Of a stretch of 17,745 nucleotides of DNA, positions 7,209 to 13,521 are shown in pieces. How positions within the stretch are numbered: the stretch's first letter is position 1; each line of letters begins with the position of its first letter. The DNA comes from CALAED01 sp937891035 (GTDB lineage Bacteria; Actinomycetota; Actinomycetes; Streptosporangiales; Streptosporangiaceae): positions 1 through 17,745 of the forward strand of contig DASQSZ010000241.1 of the NCBI GenBank assembly GCA_035642125.1. The letters run 5' to 3'. The position numbers and the translations under genes were made by a program. The notes beneath the pieces are model-generated. The model had not been told where the DNA came from. It saw only the letters and a program-made list of their open reading frames with translations, and made no database searches.

Positions 7209-8582
7209 TCAGAAAGGGGGCTTGTCGAGAACGGGACCGGCCGAAGCAGCGGCGGGCTCCGGCTGCTTCTCCGGCTTGGCCGCGCCGGGCGGCTTGATCC
7301 GCCCAGATCTGAGCTCGTCGAGGAAGGCCTTCATCTGCGACGGCGACGCCTGCGCGGGTGTGTCGCCCTGCCATCGCCGGGCGAACGCCGCCTCGAGATC
7401 GGGGGTGCGGTCGAACCCGGCGGCGCCGGCTTCAGCCACGATCTGCTGCCATAGGGCGGCGGCGTCCTCCGCGAGGTGGGCGCCCGGATCCGGTTGGGGC
7501 GGGCCTTCGAGAGAGGCACGACGGCCCTTGAACGCGGCCACCACCTCGTCGTCCTCGTTAGTCAGGTCGGTGGCGAACCCGGCGTACTGCGCCCGGGCCA
7601 GCGCGGCGGTGAGGTCGTCGAGCGTGCGGCAGGCGAGCGCCGCCTTGATCCACGTTGCGGCCGGCGTCGCGTCGTCGCTCTCCTTCTGCTGCGTATGGAG
7701 TTCGGCGACGCGGGCCTTAGCCGCCGCCTCGATCTCCGGACCGTTTGGTGCGCCGTCGTTCTTGGCCTGCTCCCACAGCTCGACGACCTTTTCCCGCGTC
7801 GGGGCTTGGCGGATCGCGGCGACGAAGTCCGTACGCAGCGGCGCCGGCTGCTCGGTGGGCGCGGGCGCCTCGATCGCCGCCCGGCCACCATTACCGTTCC
7901 CCGCGCCGATCGCCGCCGGAGTCGCCGCCCCCGTCAGCACCTGCCCAGTTGTCACACCGCGCGGGTACATCACCGGCACCACGAAATGCGTCGTCTGCCC
8001 GGCCTTGATCCGTGTGCGCTGCTCCAGGTGGATCCGCACCGGCACCGGCACCTGATCACCCATCGCGTACCGGATCAGGTCCACCATCGCGGCGAGCTCA
8101 TCGGTGGCCCAGTACGAACCCGTCTCCATGCGCCAGACGCCCACCGGCATGTCCCACAAGATCAGGTTCAGGCGGGACCGTTCCGCGCAGACGTCTTCGT
8201 CCTGCTCGTAGTACTGCTCGCCGAACTCCGCGCGGCACAGGCACGGGCTGCCGGACAGTTTCTCCGTGACCCCGTCGCAGCGGCGCTGGCAGCCGCCGCG
8301 CGACCACATCTCGTACGCCTCGTTGAGCGGATCACCGGGCGGCAGGACGGCGTCGATGCTGTTGGCCTCGGTGATGGCCCGCCACTGTTCGGCACCGTTG
8401 CCCTGCGGCTTCCACCGCTCCACCTCGCCGCCCCACATCTGCGCGGCGGCGCGGACGTGGTCCTCGTTGTGGGAGGTGACGATCCAGGTCAGGATCGCTT
8501 TCGGCCGCGATCCGGTGTAGACGCCGAAGCGTAGGCGGCCGTGCTCGGCGAGGCGCCGTTGACGGTTGAGTAGACGCGCCAT
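7209..8582 (-). CDS. Gp3-like / recombination-directionality-factor-like protein
   Basis: The product has 457 residues. Residues 16-135 match from memory the pattern of the phage Gp3 (RDF-like) family: RLRFGVYTGSRPKAILTW, then a segment with YGG-type MWGGEVERWKPQ, then EQWRAITEANSIDAVLPPGD, EMWSRGGCQRRCDG and PCLC. Cysteines at 98, 102, 114 and 116, with C132, suggest a zinc site. In phiC31 the family member Gp3 switches a serine integrase to excision; many other members sit among replication genes with unknown function. Residues 235-457 are an added helical and alanine/proline-rich region, unlike the shorter phiC31 protein. The last residues, LDKPPF, resemble the C-terminal tip of single-stranded-DNA-binding proteins. 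The start is 1 nt after the upstream stop. The integrase here is a tyrosine type, so an RDF role is doubtful. Confidence 0.75.
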   Translation of the reverse strand: MARLLNRQRRLAEHGRLRFGVYTGSRPKAILTWIVTSHNEDHVRAAAQMWGGEVERWKPQGNGAEQWRAITEANSIDAVLPPGDPLNEAYEMWSRGGCQRRCDGVTEKLSGSPCLCRAEFGEQYYEQDEDVCAERSRLNLILWDMPVGVWRMETGSYWATDELAAMVDLIRYAMGDQVPVPVRIHLEQRTRIKAGQTTHFVVPVMYPRGVTTGQVLTGAATPAAIGAGNGNGGRAAIEAPAPTEQPAPLRTDFVAAIRQAPTREKVVELWEQAKNDGAPNGPEIEAAAKARVAELHTQQKESDDATPAATWIKAALACRTLDDLTAALARAQYAGFATDLTNEDDEVVAAFKGRRASLEGPPQPDPGAHLAEDAAALWQQIVAEAGAAGFDRTPDLEAAFARRWQGDTPAQASPSQMKAFLDELRSGRIKPPGAAKPEKQPEPAAASAGPVLDKPPF

Positions 8583-8583
8583 C

Positions 8584-9594
8584 TCAGGCGACCCCCTCGT
8601 TCTTGACGACGCGCAGCGGCGCGACGACCGGCTTGTATGGCTTCAAATCCAGGGCGTGCGCGAACCGCGCCACCCCGACCAGCGACAGGAACGCCAGGAA
8701 GGCGGACTCTTCGGCCGGCAGCGGCACGAATCCGTGCGAGTCCTGCCGCAGGTTCAAAATCGCCGCGCCCGCGAACTCCGGGACCTTGATCTCGGTGTCG
8801 TCCGGCAGCAGCGCCACATCCGCGAACCGGAGCGCCGCGAGCTGCAGGACGTTGTCTCGGTAGATCGCCGAGGGCGGCTTGGTCAGCGACGTCTTGATGT
8901 CGATCAACCACAGGCCGCTCGGTGTCGGAATCGGTGCCGGGTTCCGGCCCTGGAACCTGGGTTCCTGCCGACTGAAATCGCTGGGGAAGGTGAGGTGCGC
9001 CCACAGGTCTGCGGTGCCGCCGTAGCGCGGTTCACTGCGGCGCAGCACGGTGACCTCTGCCAATTCGATGTCGGCGTCGATGTCGACGTTGAACCGGTCC
9101 AGCCACTTCTCGTACTCGCCGATGAACGGGGCGGCCTCGTCGTCGTGGGGCATCGGCTTCCCGAGCACGTGCGCCTCGGCCAGGCGGTGGACGCGGGACC
9201 CGAGGTCGCGTTTGCGTTCCCAGACGTTCTTGTAGTGGGCCTTGGCGTCCTTCAGGAATGCCTCGCGGGTGTCCGGGCGGAGCGACGCCCGTACGGCCGC
9301 CGGCAGGTGGTCGACGATGTATTCGGCGGTTTCCTTGGCGGCGGCGGGTGGCAGGGCTGGGATGTGCCATTCGTCGAGGGCGTTGGTGCAGGAGATGACC
9401 ATCTGCCCGTCGGAGGGGTCTTCGTAGTAGCGGCCGTGGTCGGTGGCGCGGGCGAACTTCGGGCCCGGCTCGGTTTGCTGGCCGGAGCCTTGGCAGTTGG
9501 TGCGGTCGGCGGCCTTGTGCCGGCGGATGCGGCCGTCCTTGTTGATCGTCTGGTCGATGCCGCAGACGGGGCAGGCGATGATCTCGACGGCCAT
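8584..9594 (-). CDS. PD-(D/E)XK nuclease, RecB/Cas4-like
   Basis: The product (336 aa) is probably a metal-dependent DNA nuclease. The motif order is that of the RecB/AddB-C/Cas4-type superfamily: GSRVHRLAE with H136, a candidate acidic residue E180, YGGTADLWAHL with D196, LIDIKTS with D232 and K234, and the QLAALRFADV helix with Q251. An N-terminal CPVCG (8-12) and C34 may hold zinc. The ATG at 9594 overlaps the upstream stop (TGATG); longer in-frame extension to 9759 would overlap the preceding gene. It has no iron-sulfur cysteine cluster like Cas4 and no CRISPR locus is present, so a phage recombination nuclease paired with a single-strand annealing or binding protein is the best reading. 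Confidence 0.9.
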   Translation of the reverse strand: MAVEIIACPVCGIDQTINKDGRIRRHKAADRTNCQGSGQQTEPGPKFARATDHGRYYEDPSDGQMVISCTNALDEWHIPALPPAAAKETAEYIVDHLPAAVRASLRPDTREAFLKDAKAHYKNVWERKRDLGSRVHRLAEAHVLGKPMPHDDEAAPFIGEYEKWLDRFNVDIDADIELAEVTVLRRSEPRYGGTADLWAHLTFPSDFSRQEPRFQGRNPAPIPTPSGLWLIDIKTSLTKPPSAIYRDNVLQLAALRFADVALLPDDTEIKVPEFAGAAILNLRQDSHGFVPLPAEESAFLAFLSLVGVARFAHALDLKPYKPVVAPLRVVKNEGVA

Positions 9595-9884
9595 CAGTCC
9601 CACGCCCTTGACAGCAGCCACGCGTCGTCGGCCTGGTCGTGGCGGAGCTCGTACACGCAGACATCGGTGGTGGTCTCGACGCTGGCCTCGACCCGCCAGA
9701 ACTCGCGGGTCTCGACGGGGCCGGGGTCGGCGCCGGGCACCGTGTTGTGCCGCCACCATTCGCTGGTGGTGACCCAGTGTTCGGTCACCCGCCGTACGGT
9801 GTGGGGCTGGCCGCGCCAGGTGAACCGGACGGGCCGGCCGTCGGCCCCCTGGACGTCGACGGGGTCGCGGTAGATGCGGCTCAT
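9594..9884 (-). CDS. DUF6504-like protein
   Basis: The product has 96 residues with the pattern R-x-Y-x-D-P-V near the start, then RPVRFTWRGQPHTVRRVTEHW, WW, REFWRVEA, VYELRHDQADDAWLLSRAWD. This is the pattern I recall for the DUF6504 family, a small beta-rich domain of actinobacteria whose chromosomal members are often encoded near translesion polymerase genes (ImuB/DnaE2); that link is from memory. It may bind nucleic acid or a polymerase partner, which is inference. The ATG at 9884 overlaps the upstream stop (ATGA) and its own end overlaps the nuclease start. Confidence 0.8.
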   Translation of the reverse strand: MSRIYRDPVDVQGADGRPVRFTWRGQPHTVRRVTEHWVTTSEWWRHNTVPGADPGPVETREFWRVEASVETTTDVCVYELRHDQADDAWLLSRAWD

Positions 9885-10174
9885 GGTCGCCTCACCGGCC
9901 TGCGGATCACGGCCAGGGGGACACGGTGGACGTTCTCCAAGTACTCCCGGTGGAGCTGGTTCATGTAGGCGCGGTACCGGTCCATCGCCTCGCCGTCGGC
10001 GTCGCGGCGCGCCAGTCGGGCGGCCTGCTCGTCGACGACGGCCAGGGCCTGCTCCAGCGCGGCGCGCAGCTCAAGGACCTGGGCGACGGCGGTGCCGTAG
10101 TCGTCGTGGCCGGTGGCGGTCCTCGCGAAGACGTCGCGGGCGTAGGCGACGCGGGCGGAGTGCTCAAGGCTCAC
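9881..10174 (-). CDS. Small helical/coiled-coil protein
   Basis: The product has 97 residues. The GTG start at 10174 overlaps the upstream stop (GTGA), and the end overlaps the next ATG. Residues 30-80 are predicted to be one long amphipathic helix (VLELRAALEQALAVVDEQAA, then YRAYMNQLHREYLENVH), ending in a basic tail (RRPVRRP). No family is recognised. A longer frame runs upstream to 10255 but would lie inside the preceding gene. Confidence 0.77.
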   Translation of the reverse strand: MSLEHSARVAYARDVFARTATGHDDYGTAVAQVLELRAALEQALAVVDEQAARLARRDADGEAMDRYRAYMNQLHREYLENVHRVPLAVIRRPVRRP

Positions 10175-10461
10175 CGGGCACCGCCGATCAGCGCGTTGAG
10201 AGCCACACCCACCGCGGCGTGCGCGTTGAGCGCCGGGCCGGGCTCGGCCCGCCACTCATCCAGCGCGTCGACGTAGTCGGTCCACAGGCCCATGCGGTCG
10301 TCCGGCGCCAGGTCGGGGCGGGCGTCGGCGAGCAGGCCGGCGAGCGCGGTGTCCGGCAGGCCACCGGCGGTCCAGAGTTCGGCGAGCTGCTCGGCGCGTA
10401 CCTTGAGAAGCTCACGCTTGAGCGCGGCGAGGAGGTCGATCGTGTGGGCGGCGGTGCTCAT
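10171..10461 (-). CDS. Small hypothetical phage protein, helical
   Basis: The product has 96 residues, nearly all predicted helix: LLAALKRELLKVRAEQLAEL, then a mixed stretch DARPDLAPDDRMGLWTDYVD, then alanine-rich helix. No cysteines, no catalytic motif. The ATG at 10461 overlaps the upstream stop (ATGA). Function unknown. Confidence 0.8.
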   Translation of the reverse strand: MSTAAHTIDLLAALKRELLKVRAEQLAELWTAGGLPDTALAGLLADARPDLAPDDRMGLWTDYVDALDEWRAEPGPALNAHAAVGVALNALIGGAR

Positions 10462-10973
10462 TGGGTGCCTGCCTCACGGGCGGCCAGGGCCGCCTCGACG
10501 CGGGCCAGCCGTTCATCCAGCTCGCGCTGCCGCTCATCGAGGCGACACTGCCGGTCTTCTTGGTGGCGCAGGGCGGTGACCACGCCGGCGAGCGCGTCGC
10601 ACCACTGGCAGGCGCCGGGGCCGTGGGTGCCGTTGCAGTGCGGCGGCTCGGGGATCGGCGGCGCCGGGACGACATCTCGCGCGGGCGGCTGGAAGGGGTC
10701 CGGGCGCATAGACAGGGTGGTCTCAGGCCGGACATTCGGCGGGCGAGGGGTATAGGCGCTGACGATGTCGGCCCAGCGGGCGGCGTGGCGGACGCGGTCA
10801 TCGTCCGGATCCGGGCGGGCCATCTGGTCGTCCGGCTCCTCGTCGACCGCTGCCTCGCGCTCCGGCTCAGCCGGTGGGGTCGTCTGCTCCGGCGGGGCGG
10901 GTGGCGCCTCGGTTTTCGACTCGACGGACGGACCGGACTGCTGGTTCTTGTAGGGGTCGCGGTGCCAGCGCAT
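10458..10973 (-). CDS. Hypothetical protein with disordered N-terminus, Cys/His motif and coiled coil
   Basis: The product has 171 residues. Residues 10-60 are rich in proline, glutamate and aspartate and are probably disordered. Residues 113-125 hold C113, H117, C122 and C125 (HCNGTHGPGACQWC), a possible zinc site. Residues 135-168 form a charged coiled coil (RLDERQRELDERLARVEAAL). Such a layout suits a scaffold or DNA-associated accessory protein, but no family is recognised. The ATG at 10973 overlaps the upstream stop (TGATG). The frame stays open far upstream, inside the preceding gene, and that part is not taken as coding. Confidence 0.78.
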   Translation of the reverse strand: MRWHRDPYKNQQSGPSVESKTEAPPAPPEQTTPPAEPEREAAVDEEPDDQMARPDPDDDRVRHAARWADIVSAYTPRPPNVRPETTLSMRPDPFQPPARDVVPAPPIPEPPHCNGTHGPGACQWCDALAGVVTALRHQEDRQCRLDERQRELDERLARVEAALAAREAGTQ

Positions 10974-12211
10974 CAGGCCGCACCTCCGATGTGGATGCGG
11001 CGAGCTTCGCGCCACAGGTCTTTGAGGACGGCCTTGGCGACGGCGCGGAGGGCGCGGGCGTGCTTGTGGCCGTCGCTCAGCGGCGACCCTTCGGGCGCGG
11101 GTTTGTTCTTCGGTCCGCAGCGGACGCACGGGACGGCGTGGGTCGCCTCAACGTACTTGTGGCGGGTGTCGTCGTAGACCTTGCGGTAGGGCGATGACCG
11201 CTGTTTGATGCACGACTCGGCGATCAGGTAGGCCCGCATCTTGGCCGTGGCGGACCAGTTCGCGCGCTGGCCGCGCGCCCGTTTGGCGGCCACCCCGACG
11301 TCGCCTTCCTGGGCTTCGCGCGGCTGGTGGTCGAGGTGGCCGGTCTGCTCCCCACCGACGCCATGTGTCTGGATGTCGACGACCTTCTGGTCGGCGGCGG
11401 AGTCGGTCCCGCTGGCGGAGTTGCCGTGGAAGTCGCCCAGGTTATGGCCAGCGGGAAGCTTGATCACGTGGTAGCCGCAGTACGCCCACAACTCCGACAC
11501 GGTGCGCGGGCGATCATGCAGAGTGTTCCAATACGGGTCGCCGATCGTGGCGAGCAGCCGGGCGGCCTGCTTCTCGCCGAGCCCCACCTGCGTCTTGATC
11601 CACGGTCCCAGCGGGTGCTGGCGCAGGAGGCGCTGAAGGTTGAGCACCGCCTTGTGTTCGGCGTCGGCCAGCATGTCGACGAGGGCGGCGAGACGGGCGA
11701 CGTCGGGGTGGTCGGCGGTGAGCCCGAATCCGCGTTCTTCACCGTCGGCGTCGGTCGCGGTGCGGGTGAGTTGACGGAGCCGGTTCTCGTTGGCGATGCG
11801 GACTTTTTCGAGGTCGTCGACAACGTCGGCGGCGAGGGCGAGGAACGGGTCGGCCAGAGACGCATCTCGTATGAGCGCTGGTGGGACATTGGCCGCTGGC
11901 CGACCCTCTGCCCCGGCGACGTCCGTGGGGTGGGTGTCGTGTCCTCCCTGGTCGCCGGGGAGGTCTACGGCCGGGACGCCCCGTACCTGGGTGTTGCTGC
12001 CTGAGTGGTCCCGGCCTGTCTGTGGCCCCACAGCCGCAACACCTATGGGCCTCGACGGGTGAATGGACTGCGGGGCTGTCCGATCCCGCCCCGGCGCTAC
12101 GACGATGGGCGCTGATCCTGCACTGACCGGGGCGGGGGTTTGTGACCCGGCCAACGTCCTTGCCATGGATGTCGAGGGCGTCCTGGTCGGCCGGGTGGTC
12201 TCGATGGTCAT
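10973..12211 (-). CDS. Orphan IS110-transposase C-terminal-domain-like phage protein
   Basis: The product has 412 residues. Residues 1-110 are low-complexity and probably disordered; 120-200 are helical. From about 200 the protein follows the pattern of the C-terminal (IS116/IS110/IS902) domain: a helix-hairpin-helix-like GLGEKQAARLLATIGDPYW, LWAYCGYHVIKLPAG, then after a glycine/serine-rich insert ARGQRANWSATAKMRAYLIA and SPYRKVYDDTRHKY. A CVRCG motif at 362-366 and a basic end follow. The N-terminal RuvC-like DEDD domain required by true IS110 enzymes is absent, there are no flanking insertion-sequence ends, and both ends overlap neighbouring operon genes (ATGA, TGATG). It is therefore an integral phage gene, perhaps a domesticated DNA-binding or recombination protein. 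Function is unknown. Confidence 0.8.
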   Translation of the reverse strand: MTIETTRPTRTPSTSMARTLAGSQTPAPVSAGSAPIVVAPGRDRTAPQSIHPSRPIGVAAVGPQTGRDHSGSNTQVRGVPAVDLPGDQGGHDTHPTDVAGAEGRPAANVPPALIRDASLADPFLALAADVVDDLEKVRIANENRLRQLTRTATDADGEERGFGLTADHPDVARLAALVDMLADAEHKAVLNLQRLLRQHPLGPWIKTQVGLGEKQAARLLATIGDPYWNTLHDRPRTVSELWAYCGYHVIKLPAGHNLGDFHGNSASGTDSAADQKVVDIQTHGVGGEQTGHLDHQPREAQEGDVGVAAKRARGQRANWSATAKMRAYLIAESCIKQRSSPYRKVYDDTRHKYVEATHAVPCVRCGPKNKPAPEGSPLSDGHKHARALRAVAKAVLKDLWREARRIHIGGAA

Positions 12212-12780
12212 TCGGTGTCACCCCCGTCAAGACGGGAGGCCAGCACCTCGGCCGGAAGCTCACGAACCGTCTCGACACCGTGCTCCTTGAGCAGGTCCGC
12301 CAGCGCCTCGTACTCCTCCGCCTTGCTGAGGGTCCGCTCGGCGGCAGTACGCCGCTCCAGCGCGGCGAACGTGAGATCGTCGTAACCGCAGTCGCCGAGG
12401 AACTTCCACGCCGACGCGTCAGCAGCGACGTGGAGGCGATCCTGGAGGCGCTTTCGCCAGGCATCGCGGATGCCGTCCCGTTTCCACGACCGGCCGCCGT
12501 TGGTCGGCTTCGGCGCCCGCGCCGGGGGGTCGGTGTGGGTCATGCGGTCCTGAGTGATGAACTCGCGGACGTAACCGCGCAGCATCGCGCGCAGCGCTAC
12601 GTCGCGGTGCTCGGCGGGGATCCGGCGGGCGACCTCATCGGCTAGCGAGCCGGGGTCGGTAGCTGGGCTGCTGGCGGTGACGTCGCGGACGAGGTCACGG
12701 AGATTGAAGCTGCCCCCGGCTGGCGATCGTCTTTTGGGCTCCGCATCATCGATGGCCCGCCGGGAAGTCTTGGTGGTCAC
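12208..12780 (-). CDS. Conserved phage protein of unknown function
   Basis: The product has 190 residues. Residues 25-80 are helical (LRDLVRDVTASS, EHRDVALRAMLRGYVREFI). A central basic linker leads to RSWKRDGIRDAWRKRLQDRL and a second helical part ending VETVRELPAEVL. It looks like a DNA- or partner-binding early protein, but no family is recognised. The GTG start at 12780 has a strong ribosome binding site (GGGAGGGG about 7 nt upstream). It is the first gene after an 86-nt gap that contains a hairpin, so translation starts afresh here. Confidence 0.82.
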   Translation of the reverse strand: MTTKTSRRAIDDAEPKRRSPAGGSFNLRDLVRDVTASSPATDPGSLADEVARRIPAEHRDVALRAMLRGYVREFITQDRMTHTDPPARAPKPTNGGRSWKRDGIRDAWRKRLQDRLHVAADASAWKFLGDCGYDDLTFAALERRTAAERTLSKAEEYEALADLLKEHGVETVRELPAEVLASRLDGGDTE

Positions 12781-12830
12781 GCGATTCCCCTCCCGTACAT
12801 TCGGTGTTCGGGCACCCTCCCGGCGCCCGG

Positions 12831-12857
12831 CCCCGGCCTGGTTGCATCAGGTCGGGG
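12831..12857. promoter_or_regulatory. Hairpin in the only internal gap at the head of the early operon
   Basis: Arms CCCCG (12831-12835) and CGGGG (12853-12857), then CCTG (12837-12840) and CAGG (12848-12851), pair around a 7-nt loop with one mismatch between the two stem parts. It lies between the excisionase-like gene and the rest of the operon. With no T-tract it is not a clear intrinsic terminator; an attenuator, RNA-processing site or stabilising stem are possible. Confidence 0.5.
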
Positions 12858-12866
12858 TCTTTGCGT

Positions 12867-13127
12867 TCAGGTCCTGACTGCGCGCAGCGGGGCCGTCGTG
12901 CGGCTTGCCTGGGCCTCGTCGCCGAGGAGCATGCGAACGAGCGGCTGCGTAGGCACGCGAATGGATCGGATGAGCTGATAGGCGGGGAACGGCAACTCAC
13001 CGGCGTGGAACATCGCGTAGGCGGTCTTCTTGCTGATCCCCCAGGCGCGGGCGGCCGTGGGTAGATCGGTCGTGGTTTGGTTGCTCGCCAGCTCGCGGAG
13101 CTCCGCCTGGGTCATGCGGGCGGCCAT
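12867..13127 (-). CDS. Excisionase-like helix-turn-helix DNA-binding protein (candidate Xis)
   Basis: The product has 86 residues. Residues 20-66 follow the excisionase/MerR-type winged helix pattern: DLPTAARAWGISKKTAYAMF (helix-turn-helix), HAGELPFPAYQL (wing) and IRVPTQPLVRMLLG. In integrating elements such proteins bend attachment-site DNA and bias the integrase to excision, and the tyrosine integrase in this window is the expected partner; this is inference from family and context. The ATG at 13127 overlaps the stop of the upstream regulator (TAATG), so the two are coupled. A second ATG at residue 5 is possible. Confidence 0.8.
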   Translation of the reverse strand: MAARMTQAELRELASNQTTTDLPTAARAWGISKKTAYAMFHAGELPFPAYQLIRSIRVPTQPLVRMLLGDEAQASRTTAPLRAVRT

Positions 13128-13366
13128 TACACGTCCGCCGTTTCCGGCTCTGGGGTGAATTCCAGGTCGGCGATCTCGCAGCCGAGAGCGCCTGCGAGCC
13201 GGGCGAGAGCCTCGGGGCTCGGGTTGGCAGAGCCCCCCTCGATGTTGCAGAGGTGCGCCGCACTCATGCCGGCCTCGGCGGCGAGGGTCTTCTGGCTCTT
13301 CCCCGCCCGCCGACGGCGGCGAGCGATCTCCTCGCGGTCGTGGAAGGGGGCCCCGTTGGACTTCAT
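13127..13366 (-). CDS. Small XRE-family regulator at the head of the early operon
   Basis: The product has 79 residues with a Cro/C1-type helix-turn-helix at about 12-66 (ARRRRRAGKSQKTLAAEAG, MSAAHLCNIEGGSANPSPEA, ALARLAGALGCEIADL). It is short enough to be only the DNA-binding domain, like phage Cro. There is no ribosome binding site before the ATG at 13366. A promoter-like -10 ends 6 nt upstream, so the mRNA probably starts at the initiation codon (leaderless). It would be the first protein made when the leftward operon is open and likely binds the operator repeats in the divergent region. Confidence 0.88.
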   Translation of the reverse strand: MKSNGAPFHDREEIARRRRRAGKSQKTLAAEAGMSAAHLCNIEGGSANPSPEALARLAGALGCEIADLEFTPEPETADV

Positions 13367-13372
13367 GAGACG

Positions 13373-13401
13373 AGATTAGATCTAATTAGAGCTAATCACA
13401 A
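13373..13401 (-). promoter_or_regulatory. Candidate early leftward promoter, leaderless
   Basis: On the minus strand, TTGTGA (13401-13396) is followed after exactly 17 nt by TAATCT (13378-13373), and 6 nt later by the ATG of the XRE gene. The spacer is made of operator-like repeats, so a bound repressor would block polymerase. The -10 is a weak match to consensus. Confidence 0.5.
13379..13395. promoter_or_regulatory. Left operator cluster: two 10-bp-spaced repeats
   Basis: GATCTAA at 13379 and GAGCTAA at 13389 lie one helical turn apart, and the overlapping palindrome ATTAGATCTAAT spans 13375-13386. The cluster sits between the -35 and -10 of the leftward promoter candidate. The 14-mer CTAATTAGAGCTAA (13382-13395) is repeated exactly at 13492-13505. 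This fits binding by one or both XRE-type regulators. Confidence 0.7.
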
Positions 13402-13454
13402 CTACTGGCCGCAGCGTGATGAACCTGTTACCTGAAGGATGTCTTCGCAGGTGC

Positions 13455-13483
13455 CTGACAGTTAGGGAAATGATCTCTACTGT
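13455..13483 (+). promoter_or_regulatory. Candidate rightward promoter for the repressor gene
   Basis: CTGACA (13455-13460) and TACTGT (13478-13483) are separated by 17 bp and point to the regulator gene at 13522. The -35 matches consensus in five of six positions; the -10 keeps the leading TA and the final T. The expected transcript would start near 13490 and run straight into the right operator cluster. Confidence 0.4.
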
Positions 13484-13488
13484 GGAGG

Positions 13489-13515
13489 GAGCTAATTAGA
13501 GCTAACGAGAGCTAA
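13489..13515. promoter_or_regulatory. Right operator cluster: three tandem repeats with 10-bp period
   Basis: GAGCTAA occurs at 13489, 13499 and 13509, exactly 10 bp apart, ending 6 bp before the ATG of the rightward regulator. The copy in the left cluster (13389) is exactly 100 bp from the first of these. A repeat-bound repressor here would block its own transcription or translation. Confidence 0.72.
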
Positions 13516-13521
13516 CCGACC

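Noticed and set aside
8584..9594. Cas4 nuclease of a CRISPR system
   Set aside because: No iron-sulfur cysteine cluster, no repeat-spacer array and no other cas gene; the family match is to the wider RecB-type fold.
8566..9873. Plus-strand frame of 435 codons, and similar long frames at 671-1684 and 7476-8534
   Set aside because: They lie opposite recognised minus-strand genes (nuclease, methyltransferase, Gp3-like protein), have no domain pattern, and are typical of antisense frames in high-GC DNA.
10973..12211. A complete IS110-family insertion sequence
   Set aside because: The DEDD catalytic domain is missing, both ends overlap neighbouring genes, and no element boundaries are visible.
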